From Streptococcus sp. (GTDB taxonomy: Bacteria > Bacillota > Bacilli > Lactobacillales > Streptococcaceae): a stretch of DNA of 23,770 nucleotides. The stretch's first letter is position 1. The number at the start of each line of letters is the position of its first letter. The translations under genes and the position numbers were made by a program. The notes under the pieces were generated by a model. It saw only the letters and a program-made list of their open reading frames with translations, did not search any database and was not told the origin of the DNA. The stretch covers positions 1 through 23,770 of the forward strand of contig DOTL01000005.1 of NCBI GenBank assembly GCA_003521145.1. Direction: 5' to 3'. Below are positions 7,490-15,025 of this stretch, in pieces.

Positions 7490-8038
7490 ATGACAAAAGT
7501 AGCGGTAGTATTTGCGGACGGATTTGAAGAAATCGAAGCCTTGAGCCCAGTGGATGTCTTCCGCCGAGCAGGATTTGACTGTAGCATGCTTGGACTTGAA
7601 AGTGCGTCAGTGACTGGCTCACATGGGATTCAAGTCGCTATGGATGGTGTATTTGATGACGATTTTTCTGATTATGACTTGGTGGTTCTTCCTGGAGGCA
7701 TGCCTGGTTCAACTAATCTACGCGACAACCAAGCCTTGATTACCTCACTTCAAAAGGCTGCAAAAGCTGGAAAATATGTTGCTGCTATTTGTGCAGCTCC
7801 AATTGTTCTCGAACGTGCTGGTCTTCTTGAAAGTCGCAAATTCACATGTTTCCCTGGTGTTGAAGAACAAATTGCATCTGGCGAGCATCAAACTGATTTG
7901 GTGGTCGTTGATGGCAATATTGTCACAAGTCGTGGTGCCGGAACAGCATTGGCATTTGCATATGCCTTGGTTGATCTGTTAGGTGGGGATGGTCAGCAGT
8001 TGGCACATACTATGGTTTACGACAGATTGTTCAAATAA
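7490..8038 (+). CDS. DJ-1/PfpI family protein (YajL/ThiJ-like)
   Basis: This 182-residue single-domain protein has the class I glutamine amidotransferase-like fold. The DJ-1 nucleophile elbow is clear: AAICAAP with Cys101. The conserved acidic residue that lowers its pKa lies in GFEEIEAL near the N-terminus (most likely Glu16). VVLPGGMPGS at 65-74 forms the oxyanion loop. Length and motifs match the YajL/DJ-1 subgroup, whose members act against oxidative and glyoxal stress. The exact activity (chaperone, glyoxalase or deglycase) is disputed for the family and cannot be read here. GGAGGT seven bases before the ATG supports the start. It has its own strong promoter and is monocistronic. Confidence in the family is high, in the function moderate. 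Confidence 0.9.
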   Translation: MTKVAVVFADGFEEIEALSPVDVFRRAGFDCSMLGLESASVTGSHGIQVAMDGVFDDDFSDYDLVVLPGGMPGSTNLRDNQALITSLQKAAKAGKYVAAICAAPIVLERAGLLESRKFTCFPGVEEQIASGEHQTDLVVVDGNIVTSRGAGTALAFAYALVDLLGGDGQQLAHTMVYDRLFK

Positions 8039-8083
8039 TGTTATTCTGTTGTTCAATAACTCTAACACCTCTTGTTAAGAATA

Positions 8084-8196
8084 TTGACAATTTATTTTCC
8101 CCTTTGAGATGATAGAGAACGTATCAAACAGAGAGCCTAGTTATAGGCTGGAGAGACCTTAGCTTAAATTTATAAGCTTTGGTTTTTTCTTTTCTT
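8084..8196 (+). other. leader-like RNA with terminator, possible degenerate T-box
   Basis: A TTGACA (8084-8089) with a weak -10 (GATGAT, 8108-8113) precedes a short structured stretch. It contains GATA/TATC arms around GAGAACG, an AGAGAG motif, the perfect hairpin AGCCTA-GTTA-TAGGCT (8134-8149), and a second hairpin (AGCTTA/TAAGCT) running into a T-rich tract at 8183-8200. AGAGAGCC followed by GGCTGGAGAG resembles the upper part of T-box stem I. There is no specifier loop and no antiterminator box, so if it was a T-box it is reduced to a remnant. A constitutive short RNA is also possible. Confidence 0.3.
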
Positions 8197-8198
8197 CT

Positions 8199-8227
8199 TT
8201 GACATCCGTCTTGAAAACGGTTATAAT
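8199..8227 (+). promoter_or_regulatory. consensus promoter of pyrK-pyrDB
   Basis: TTGACA (8199-8204) and TATAAT (8222-8227) match the sigma-A consensus in all twelve positions with a 17-base spacer. Confidence 0.9.
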
Positions 8228-8239
8228 AATCACAAAATA

Positions 8240-8342
8240 ACCTTTAAATGAGTCCAGAGAGGCTTGAAAGGTCGAACAGAGTGAAACAGCAGGGTTCTCC
8301 TGTGATTTTTTGTGCGACCTTGCCATGTGGCGAGGTTTTTTT
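8240..8342 (+). promoter_or_regulatory. PyrR-dependent attenuator of pyrK-pyrDB
   Basis: The PyrR-binding hairpin carries the diagnostic loop GAGTCCAGAGAGGCT (8250-8264), closed by ACCTTT (8240-8245) and AAAGGT (8267-8272). The competing antiterminator pairs AAGGTCG (8268-8274) with CGACCTT (8315-8321). The terminator pairs ACCTTGCC (8317-8324) with GGCGAGGT (8329-8336), followed by a T tract to 8342. The three pairings exclude one another. By the known mechanism, UMP-bound PyrR holds the first hairpin and lets the terminator form. pyrR itself is not in this window. Confidence 0.93.
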
Positions 8343-8373
8343 GATGACATTTTGTAGTTTAGAAAGGGTTGTC

Positions 8374-9147
8374 ATGATTTTAGTTGAAGATTTAACCATT
8401 GTAAGTCAGCGTGAGATTGCACCTCGTATTTTCGAAATGGTGCTTAAGGGAGAGATGGTTGCGGATATGCAGGTTGGACAGTTCGTCCACCTCAAGGTGC
8501 CAGACCCAAGCAAGCTCCTTCGTCGTCCGATTTCCATTTCAGAGATTGACTACGACAAAAAAGAGGCAACTATTGTTTATCGTGTGGAGCGTGAGGGAAC
8601 AGCTATTTTGTCTAAGATGGTAGCTGGTCAAACCATTGATACTATGGGCCCTCAGGGAAATGGTTTTGATATTTCTGTTGTCGATGCTGGGCAGAAAGCC
8701 CTCCTAGTTGGTGGAGGTATCGGTGTGCCACCTTTGGTTGAGACGGCTAAGCAGTTGAAGGCTAAGGGAGTGGAAGTTGTATCAGTTATTGGTTTTGCCA
8801 ATAAGGATGCTGTCATCTTGGAGGACAAGCTCAGAGCTTGTGGTGAAGTCTACGTGACCACTGATGACAGTTCATACGGTATTAAGGGTTACGTTTCGAC
8901 AGTTATTGATGGTTTCGACTGGACTCCAAACGCCGTTTACAGTTGCGGGGCTCCAGGCATGCTTAAATATGTCAATAGCAAGTTTGAAAACCATCCTCAT
9001 GCCTATGTTTCTATGGAAGCTCGCATGGCTTGTGGTATGGGGGCTTGCTATGCCTGTGTGGTTCAAGTTAAAGGAGAATCGGATACCAAAAATCTTCGTG
9101 TTTGCGGAGAAGGGCCAGTCTTCCCTACCGGAAAAGTCATCGTCTAA
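8374..9147 (+). CDS. pyrK: dihydroorotate dehydrogenase B electron-transfer subunit PyrK
   Basis: PyrK passes electrons from the PyrDB flavin to NAD+ in the heterotetrameric class 1B dihydroorotate dehydrogenase. The 257 residues match the family. The FAD-binding barrel has LLRRPISI (about 49-56), the NAD-binding part starts with ALLVGGGIGVPPL, and the C-terminal [2Fe-2S] site has Cys220, Cys225, Cys228 and Cys244 in the expected C-x4-C-x2-C-x15-C spacing. The frame is open further upstream (to 8248) and includes an ATG at 8344. I reject those starts because they lie in the attenuator; the ATG at 8374 follows AAAGGG and gives the family's usual N-terminus. It is nine bases upstream of pyrDB, so the two subunits are co-translated. 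Confidence 0.96.
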   Translation: MILVEDLTIVSQREIAPRIFEMVLKGEMVADMQVGQFVHLKVPDPSKLLRRPISISEIDYDKKEATIVYRVEREGTAILSKMVAGQTIDTMGPQGNGFDISVVDAGQKALLVGGGIGVPPLVETAKQLKAKGVEVVSVIGFANKDAVILEDKLRACGEVYVTTDDSSYGIKGYVSTVIDGFDWTPNAVYSCGAPGMLKYVNSKFENHPHAYVSMEARMACGMGACYACVVQVKGESDTKNLRVCGEGPVFPTGKVIV

Positions 9148-9156
9148 GAGGTTACC

Positions 9157-10113
9157 ATGTCAGAGATTAAATCAGAAAACCGTTTAGCTATCAGCCTTCC
9201 AGGGCTTGACTTGAAAAATCCTATTATCCCAGCCTCAGGTTGCTTTGGCTTCGGTCAAGAGTATGCCAAGTATTATGATTTGGACAAACTAGGTTCCATC
9301 ATGATTAAGGCAACGACCGCCAACCCTCGCTTCGGAAATCCAACACCACGTGTGGCAGAGACACCATCAGGAATGCTTAATGCCATTGGCTTACAAAACC
9401 CTGGTGTTGATGCTGTCTTGTCTGAGAAACTCCCTTGGTTGCAGGAGCATTATCCTGAGCTTCCAATTATTGCCAATGTCGCTGGGTTTTCAAACGAAGA
9501 ATATGCGGAAGTCTCTCACAAGATTTCCAAAGCTAGCAACGTCCAGGCAATCGAGCTTAATATCTCTTGTCCAAACGTGGACCATGCCAATAACGGCCTC
9601 CTCATCGGACAAGTCCCAGAGCTTGCCTATGCGGCAGTAAAAGCAAGTGTCTCTCACTCTGATGTGCCTGTATATGTCAAACTGACACCAAACGTGGCTG
9701 ACATCACAAGTGTCGCCAAAGCAGTCGAAGATGCCGGTGCAACAGGTTTTACCATGATTAACACTTTGGTTGGAACACGCTATGACTTGGCTACTCGCAA
9801 ACCTATCATTGCCAACGGTCAGGGGGGCATGTCAGGCCCCGCTGTCTTCCCTGTAGCCCTTAAGCTTATCCGCCAAGTTGCTCTAGCGTCAGACCTCCCA
9901 ATCATCGGTATGGGTGGCGTTGACAGTGCCGAAGCGGCTATCGAAATGTTCATCGCTGGTGCCTCAGCCATCGGTGTCGGAACAGCCAACTTCGCAGATT
10001 ACTATGCTTGCCCTAAAATCATTGACCGACTCCCTGAAGTCATGGACAAGTATGGCATCACAACTCTTGAGAACTTGCGTGAGGAAGTTCGAACAGACTT
10101 GTTGGGAAAATAA
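9157..10113 (+). CDS. pyrDB: dihydroorotate dehydrogenase B catalytic subunit
   Basis: This enzyme oxidises dihydroorotate to orotate with FMN, in complex with PyrK. At 318 residues it is a complete alpha/beta barrel. Class 1 enzymes use a cysteine as the catalytic base, visible as Cys138 in LNISCPN. The FMN-phosphate end of the barrel is marked by GMGGVDSAEAA and GASAIGVGTA. The start follows AGAGG and lies nine bases after the pyrK stop. Being class 1B, it depends on PyrK for NAD+ reduction. Some lactic streptococci carry a second, fumarate-type PyrDA elsewhere; none is seen here. A weak hairpin (10125-10141) follows but lacks a T tract, so read-through into the pyrF leader is possible. Confidence 0.95.
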   Translation: MSEIKSENRLAISLPGLDLKNPIIPASGCFGFGQEYAKYYDLDKLGSIMIKATTANPRFGNPTPRVAETPSGMLNAIGLQNPGVDAVLSEKLPWLQEHYPELPIIANVAGFSNEEYAEVSHKISKASNVQAIELNISCPNVDHANNGLLIGQVPELAYAAVKASVSHSDVPVYVKLTPNVADITSVAKAVEDAGATGFTMINTLVGTRYDLATRKPIIANGQGGMSGPAVFPVALKLIRQVALASDLPIIGMGGVDSAEAAIEMFIAGASAIGVGTANFADYYACPKIIDRLPEVMDKYGITTLENLREEVRTDLLGK

Positions 10114-10178
10114 TATAGTGCTAATAGGTATATTTGCCTAGGAAAAAGTATTTTCAAAGAACGTACTCATATTTCCTT

Positions 10179-10207
10179 TTGACATTCCCTAATAAAAGCG
10201 CTATAAT
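10179..10207 (+). promoter_or_regulatory. consensus promoter of pyrF
   Basis: TTGACA (10179-10184) and TATAAT (10202-10207) have a 17-base spacer. All consensus positions match, as in the pyrK promoter. Confidence 0.9.
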
Positions 10208-10224
10208 AGAACAAATTGAACTAA

Positions 10225-10339
10225 ACCTTTAATCGAGTCCAGAGAGGCGAGAAAGGTGTACTGAGATGTTATGGCATCACTAAGGGTAGGGACTGTGCCC
10301 TGTTTTCGTGCAACCTTCGCTGACTGGCGGAGGTTTTTT
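10225..10339 (+). promoter_or_regulatory. PyrR-dependent attenuator of pyrF
   Basis: It has the same architecture as the pyrK leader. ACCTTT (10225-10230) and AAAGGT (10252-10257) close the PyrR loop GAGTCCAGAGAGGC (10235-10248). The terminator is AACCTTCGC (10312-10320) with GCGGAGGTT (10327-10335) and a T tract to 10339. The antiterminator between AAGGT and ACCTT is shorter here, with a bulged A. The middle region differs in sequence from the first leader, so these are two diverged copies rather than a recent duplication. Confidence 0.92.
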
Positions 10340-10356
10340 GTGAAAGGATATAAGAA

Positions 10357-11052
10357 ATGAGTGAAAAACGTCCTGTTATTGCCCTTGATTTCCCGACTTT
10401 TGAGGATGTGAAGGCTTTTCTTGTTAAGTTTCCTGCTGATGAAAAGCTCTATGTGAAGATTGGTATGGAACTTTACTATGCGGCTGGTCCTGAGATTGTA
10501 CGCTACGTTAAAGAGCTTGGCCATAGTGTTTTCCTTGACCTTAAGCTTCACGATATTCCAAATACTGTGAAATCAGCTATGCGTGTCTTGTCTAACCTTG
10601 GCGTTGATATGACTAATGTACATGCGGCTGGTGGTGTGGAGATGATGAAAGCTGCACGTGAAGGCTTGGGAAATGGTCCTATTTTGATTGCTGTAACACA
10701 GTTGACCTCTACCTCTGAAGAGCAGATGCGTGATTTCCAAAATATCCAAACCACACTTCAAGAATCTGTGGTTCATTATGCTAAAAAGACCGCTGAAGCA
10801 GGTCTTGATGGTGTTGTTTGCTCAGCACACGAAGTCGCAAAAATCAAAGACGCAACAAATGAAGATTTCGTTTGTTTGACACCTGGTATTCGTCCAGCAG
10901 GGGCAGCAGTTGGTGACCAAAAACGTGTTATGACACCTGCCGATGCCCGCCAAATTGGTTCAGATTACATTGTTGTTGGTCGTCCAATTACACAAGCTGA
11001 TGATCCAGTAGCAGCTTATCATGACATTAAGGACCAATGGAACGGTCAATAA
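10357..11052 (+). CDS. pyrF: orotidine 5'-phosphate decarboxylase PyrF
   Basis: PyrF catalyses OMP to UMP, the last step of de novo UMP synthesis. It has 231 residues, normal for the bacterial enzyme. The catalytic DxKxxD motif is Asp61-Lys63-Asp66 in FLDLKLHDIPNTV, and the phosphate-gripping VVGRPIT sits near the C-terminus. AAAGGA nine to ten bases before the ATG supports the start. The gene is separated from pyrDB by its own promoter and PyrR attenuator, so its expression can be tuned independently of pyrK-pyrDB while answering to the same UMP signal. pyrE follows after 87 bases. Confidence 0.96.
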   Translation: MSEKRPVIALDFPTFEDVKAFLVKFPADEKLYVKIGMELYYAAGPEIVRYVKELGHSVFLDLKLHDIPNTVKSAMRVLSNLGVDMTNVHAAGGVEMMKAAREGLGNGPILIAVTQLTSTSEEQMRDFQNIQTTLQESVVHYAKKTAEAGLDGVVCSAHEVAKIKDATNEDFVCLTPGIRPAGAAVGDQKRVMTPADARQIGSDYIVVGRPITQADDPVAAYHDIKDQWNGQ

Positions 11053-11098
11053 ATTTTCAAAAAGACTTTATTTCATAGGAAAATAGACCGAATTAGGT

Positions 11099-11125
11099 TA
11101 TAATAAAGAGTAGAAAACGCTTTAC
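11099..11125 (+). promoter_or_regulatory. pyrE -10 element and cre-like site
   Basis: TATAAT (11099-11104) has no good -35 at the proper distance. Just downstream, AGAAAACGCTTTAC (11112-11125) matches 11 of 14 positions of a typical streptococcal CcpA site. The promoter is fairly likely; the CcpA site is speculative. Confidence 0.4.
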
Positions 11126-11139
11126 GGAGGATAATAATT

Positions 11140-11769
11140 ATGACATTAGCATCACAAATAGCATCTGACTTGCTCGATATCAAGGCTGTTTACCTTAAAC
11201 CTGAAGAACCATTTACATGGGCATCAGGAATCAAATCACCAATCTACACAGACAACCGTATTACTTTGTCATACCCAGAAACTCGTACACTTATCGAAAA
11301 TGGTTTTGTGGAAAAGATTAAAGAAGAATTCCCTGAAGTAGAAGTGATTGCTGGTACCGCAACTGCGGGTATTCCTCACGGTGCTATCATCGCTGACAAG
11401 ATGAACCTTCCATTTGCCTACATCCGTAGCAAACCAAAAGATCACGGTGCTGGTAACCAAATCGAAGGTCGTGTAGGTAAAGGCGAAAAAATGGTTGTTG
11501 TTGAAGATTTGATTTCAACTGGTGGATCAGTACTTGATGCTGTAGCAGCTGCAGAGCGTGAAGGGGCTGATGTTATCGGTGTTGTGGCTATCTTCACTTA
11601 CGAATTGCCAAAAGCTGAGAAAAACTTCGCTGATGCTGGCGTTAAATTGGTCACTCTTTCAAACTACACTGAGTTGATCAAAGTGGCTAAAGTGCAAGGC
11701 TACATCACAGCAGACGGACTTCAACTCTTGAAGAAATTTAAAGAAAATCAAGAAACTTGGCAAGACTAA
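11140..11769 (+). CDS. pyrE: orotate phosphoribosyltransferase PyrE
   Basis: PyrE joins orotate and PRPP to give OMP, the substrate of PyrF. The 209-residue protein keeps the type I phosphoribosyltransferase PRPP loop VVVEDLISTGGS at residues 119-130. The flexible catalytic loop KPKDHGAGNQIEG (98-110) carries the catalytic lysine and the histidine. CGGAGG nine bases before the ATG fixes the start. There is no PyrR loop upstream, unlike pyrK and pyrF. Control by UMP would therefore require read-through from the pyrF transcript, since no terminator is visible between pyrF and pyrE. Confidence 0.96.
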   Translation: MTLASQIASDLLDIKAVYLKPEEPFTWASGIKSPIYTDNRITLSYPETRTLIENGFVEKIKEEFPEVEVIAGTATAGIPHGAIIADKMNLPFAYIRSKPKDHGAGNQIEGRVGKGEKMVVVEDLISTGGSVLDAVAAAEREGADVIGVVAIFTYELPKAEKNFADAGVKLVTLSNYTELIKVAKVQGYITADGLQLLKKFKENQETWQD

Positions 11770-11784
11770 TTATCATGATTTAAG

Positions 11785-11814
11785 GCGGAACGTTTCAGGC
11801 GTTTCGCTTTTTTT
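11785..11814 (+). terminator. terminator of the pyrimidine cluster
   Basis: GCGGAACG (11785-11792) pairs with CGTTTCGC (11800-11807) with one G-U pair, and a T tract runs to 11814. Confidence 0.85.
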
Positions 11815-11854
11815 AGTATAATTTAGAAAATAATAGAATCAGGAAGAGTATAAG

Positions 11855-13256
11855 ATGTCAGTAAATGAGTGGTCAGATGCAACAACGGCAATGACTAAAG
11901 CCGTGCATAACAAGGCGGTTAGTCCCCGAAAGCTGGTGGAGGCTACTATTCGTGAAGCAGAGAGGACGAATCCAAAGATCAATGCTATCGTCAGTCAACG
12001 CTACGAGAAAGCATTAGAAGAAGCAGAAACTAGAGACTTTTCAGATAAACCTTTTGCTGGTGTCCCAATTTTCCTAAAGGATTTAAGGTCAGGAGCAAGC
12101 TTGTGAGCCGTCAACAGCGGGTTATCGTCTATTTACAAGTTATCGGGCTCAGGAAACGGATAACTTTGTTAAGAAACTTGAGGAATTGGGCTTTATTATT
12201 TTAGGGAGTTCTAGCACTCCTGAGTTTGTCTTTAAAAATATCAGTGATGCTCAGATTCATGGTCCTGTCAATCTACCTGATGATGTAAGGCATAATACTG
12301 GTGGCTCAAGTGGGGGCTCTATTCGAATTCCAGCTTCCTTTAACGGACTTATTGGACTCAAGCCTACCAGAGGATGAATTCCAGTCGGTCCTGGCTCTTT
12401 CCGTGGATGGTAGGGAGCCTCTGTCCAGTTTGCTTTGACTAAGTCTGTTCGAGATACAAAACGCTTGCTTTATCATATGCAAACTTGTCAGATGAAAAGT
12501 CCCTTTATCTTGTCCAAGCTTATCAAAGAATCCTTAGAGCAACCAGTTAGACCTTTGAAGATTGATTTTTCTACTGTCTCTCATATTGGCGGTAAGGTGT
12601 CAGAATCTGCTATTGCGGCGACAAAAAAGTTTGCTAGAGTATTAGTATTAGAAAGTCTTGGAAATCATGTGCATGAAATTAGCAATCAGCCCTTAAATGG
12701 GATTGAAGCCATGCAGTCTTACTACATTATGAATAGTGTGGAGACAGCTGTCATGTTTGATGGTATAGAGGCTGGTTTGGAACGTCAGATGACGCCTGAA
12801 GATATGAGTTGATGACTTGGGCTATTTCCCAATCTGGGCAAAAGATTCCTGCCAAAGTTTACTCTAAAGTCCTAGCTCAGTGGGACCAGTATAGTCATCA
12901 GATGGCGAATTTTCATGAGTCTTACGATATTTTTCTGACACCTACAGTTGCGGATGTGGCAGCTAAGCATGGACAGTTTACCCTCTCTGAAAACTTACAA
13001 AATCAACTCAAACATATGGCTGATTTTGACTGGCCAAAGCAACAGGAACTTATTTGGGAAATGTTTGCGGATAGCTTAGATTGGACACCTTTCACGCAAC
13101 AAGCTAACCTGACGGGACAACCATCGATTTCTTTACCTGTCTATCGTGATGGGCAAGGGCTGTCCCCCCGGTGTTCAACTGACAGCTGCCAAGGGAAGAG
13201 AAAACCTCCTTTTACACTTGGCCCAACAGATGGAAGAACGTTCGGTTTTTAGCTAG
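11855..13256 (+). pseudogene. amidase-signature family protein, multiply disrupted
   Basis: Pieced together, the frames give a complete amidase of about 465 residues. It carries the Ser-cisSer-Lys catalytic set: Lys in PIFLKDL, and both serines in the NTGGSSGGSIRIPASFNG signature. Lesions seen: one extra base near 12085-12088, where KDL should continue GQEQACEPSTAG; TGA at 12375-12377 after LKPTRG, most simply from an Arg codon; TAG at 12411-12413, most simply Gln; one lost base near 12800; and one extra C in the C run at about 13160. The true end is the TAG at 13254-13256 after QQMEERSVFS. Family members hydrolyse small amides; the substrate is unknown. A -10 (TATAAT, 11817-11822) and an AGGA ribosome site remain. 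Confidence 0.85.
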
Positions 13257-13280
13257 ACATTCTCATTTTCAGTTCAATAT

Positions 13281-13321
13281 TTTGTGAAACCCTTTCAAAT
13301 AGTTTAGGTCTAAATTATAAG
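13281..13321 (+). promoter_or_regulatory. promoter of the ABC binding-protein pseudogene with palindrome
   Basis: TTTCAA (13293-13298) and TATAAG (13316-13321) are 17 bases apart. The -35 overlaps the palindrome TGAAA-CCC-TTTCA (13285-13297), a possible operator. Confidence 0.4.
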
Positions 13322-13360
13322 TTTTTAACTTAACTTCATTTTTTAAGGAGACACACATAG

Positions 13361-14209
13361 ATGAAAAAGAGATTTTTCGCCGTATTTAGTCTAATTTTGG
13401 CTACGGTTTTTTTGGTTGCCTGCTAGTCACAGAGTACAGGGGAAAAGAACTGGGAAAAGATTGAGAAACGTGGTAGCATCAAGGTTGCGACAGCTGGAAC
13501 ACTTTACCCACAAAGCTACCACGATGATAAGAATAATTTGACTGGTTACGACGTTGAGATTCTCAAAGAAGTTGGGAAACGTTTTAAGTTGAAAATTAAA
13601 TTTACTGAGATGAGTGTAGATGGCATGCTTAACCGCCGTAAATAGTGAGCAAGTCGATATCGCTAACTACACACTCGAAGACGACAACAAGAACGTTAAA
13701 AAATTCTTGCGTTCTGAACCATACAAGTATTCCTTCACTTCAATGGTCGTTCGTGAATCGGATAATTCCGGAATCTCTTCATGGAAGGACCTAAAAGGCA
13801 AAAAGGAAGCCGATGCTGCAAGTACAAAGTACATGAAGATTGCCAAAAAATGGGTGCTGAACTCGTCGTATATGATAATGTTACTAATGACGTTTACATG
13901 CAAGATTTGGTAAATGGGCGTACAGACGTTATCGTTAACGATTACTATTTGCAAAAAATGGCAATAGCCACTATCAAGGATAAGTACCCTGTTAAAATCA
14001 ACGATGGTAACTACAGTAACCCTTACTCAACAAGCTTTACTTTCTCATCTAAGAATAAAACCCTTCAAGAAAAAGTTAATAAAGCCATCAAAGACAGGAA
14101 GGAAGATGGCACCCTTACCAAGATTTCTGAGAAATTCTTTGCTGGTCAAGACGTTACAAAGAAAACAAAAGTTGACTACACTGAGATTGATATCTCTGAT
14201 GTTGAATAA
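13361..14209 (+). pseudogene. amino-acid ABC transporter substrate-binding lipoprotein, disrupted
   Basis: The ancestral protein of about 282 codons belongs to family 3 extracellular solute-binding proteins (polar amino acids). A lipoprotein signal peptide, MKKRFFAVFSLILATVFLVAC, ends in the lipobox LVAC, but the very next codon is TAG (13424-13426). The mature part continues in the same frame with GSIKVATAGTLYPQSYHD, the typical first strand. An extra base near 13632 shifts the frame at SVDGML/TAVNSEQVDIANYT. A lost A in the run at about 13845-13850 shifts it back before MGAELVVYDNV. The end is intact to the TAA at 14207-14209. AAGGAG precedes the start codon. It precedes the permease at 14268 and was clearly its partner. 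Confidence 0.88.
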
Positions 14210-14213
14210 TATG

Positions 14214-14233
14214 AGCGATCTAATTGGATCGCT
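14214..14233 (+). terminator. weak intercistronic hairpin
   Basis: AGCGATC (14214-14220) pairs perfectly with GATCGCT (14227-14233). The following TTATTTG is a poor T tract, so it may only attenuate or stabilise the transcript between the binding-protein and permease genes. Confidence 0.35.
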
Positions 14234-14267
14234 TATTTGCTAAAGAAATGTTTAGAAAGATAGACTT

Positions 14268-14921
14268 ATGATTATTGATTTTTCACTGATTCTAAAAAGC
14301 ATTCCTTATGTCCCATCAGGCCTGCCTTATACCTTAGGAATTTCGCTTTTAAGCTTTATGGTGGGGAATGTTTTTGCCATCATTCTTGCCTTTATGCGGA
14401 TGTCACAAAAACCTTGGTTAAAGTATCCAGCCCGTATTTATATTTCCATCATGCGTGGGGTACCTATGTTGGTCGTCCTCTTCATTCTTTACTTTGGTTT
14501 GCCTTATGTTGGCGTCCAGCTACCTGCCCTTCTTTGTGCCTTTATTGGTTTCTCCTGTGTTAGTGCCGCTTATATGGCAGAGATTTTCCGTTCATCCATA
14601 GCTGCAGTAGATAAGGGACAGTGGGAAGCCGCTCGCTCCCTTGGTCTTCCTCTGAAGTCTATTATCCGTCAAATTATCTTACCTCAGGCCATGCGTATAG
14701 CAGTAGCCCCACTTGGTAATGTCATTATTGATATGGTTAAGAGTTCCTCACTAGCTGCTATGATTACAGTACCTGACATTTTCCAAAATGCTAAGATTAT
14801 CGGTGGTCGTGAATATGACTACATGTCTATGTATACCCTGATTGCCCTTATTTACTGGACTTTGAGCTTCACTCTAGAACTGCTTCAAGGCTATCTTGAA
14901 AAACATTTAGCTACCTATTGA
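14268..14921 (+). CDS. amino-acid ABC transporter permease
   Basis: This 217-residue inner-membrane permease of the HisM/GlnP family has about five membrane segments (first around residues 20-45). The cytoplasmic EAA loop that contacts the ATPase is EAARSLGLPLKSIIRQIILPQA (residues 120-141). It is full length and uninterrupted. The ribosome site is weak (AGAAAG). It lies 58 bases after the binding-protein pseudogene, and no ATP-binding subunit follows, although operons of this type normally encode one. It is therefore functional only if it borrows an ATPase and a binding protein from another locus; otherwise it is a gene awaiting decay. The substrate is probably a polar or sulphur amino acid, by family only. 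Confidence 0.88.
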   Translation: MIIDFSLILKSIPYVPSGLPYTLGISLLSFMVGNVFAIILAFMRMSQKPWLKYPARIYISIMRGVPMLVVLFILYFGLPYVGVQLPALLCAFIGFSCVSAAYMAEIFRSSIAAVDKGQWEAARSLGLPLKSIIRQIILPQAMRIAVAPLGNVIIDMVKSSSLAAMITVPDIFQNAKIIGGREYDYMSMYTLIALIYWTLSFTLELLQGYLEKHLATY

Positions 14922-14932
14922 TTTTTGAAAAA

Positions 14933-14996
14933 ATTGTTCGAATATCTAATTAAACTTGAAATTTATTTAATTCTAATTTTATAAATGCGGTATAAT
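14933..14996 (+). promoter_or_regulatory. promoter region of the 5'-nucleotidase with PurBox-like site
   Basis: TATAAT (14991-14996) is a good -10 without a clear -35. About 45 bases upstream, the reverse strand of 14933-14945 reads ATATTCGAACAAT. This differs at one position from the PurBox AWWWCCGAACWWT bound by PurR in lactococci and streptococci. Control of a nucleotidase gene by PurR would make sense but is unproven. Confidence 0.35.
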
Positions 14997-15025
14997 AAAA
15001 GCGATTTAAAAATCAGAAAGGTATT

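Noticed and set aside
8159..8350. 63-codon minus-strand open frame over the pyrK leader
   Set aside because: It overlaps a consensus promoter and the PyrR attenuator, which fully explain the sequence. It shows no family features and no ribosome site.
8344..8374. earlier in-frame ATG for pyrK at 8344
   Set aside because: It lies directly after the attenuator T tract with no ribosome site. The ATG at 8374 has AAAGGG upstream and gives the usual PyrK N-terminus.
10201..10551. 116-codon minus-strand open frame over the pyrF leader and start
   Set aside because: It overlaps the second PyrR attenuator and the pyrF coding frame. Its composition is that of an antisense shadow.
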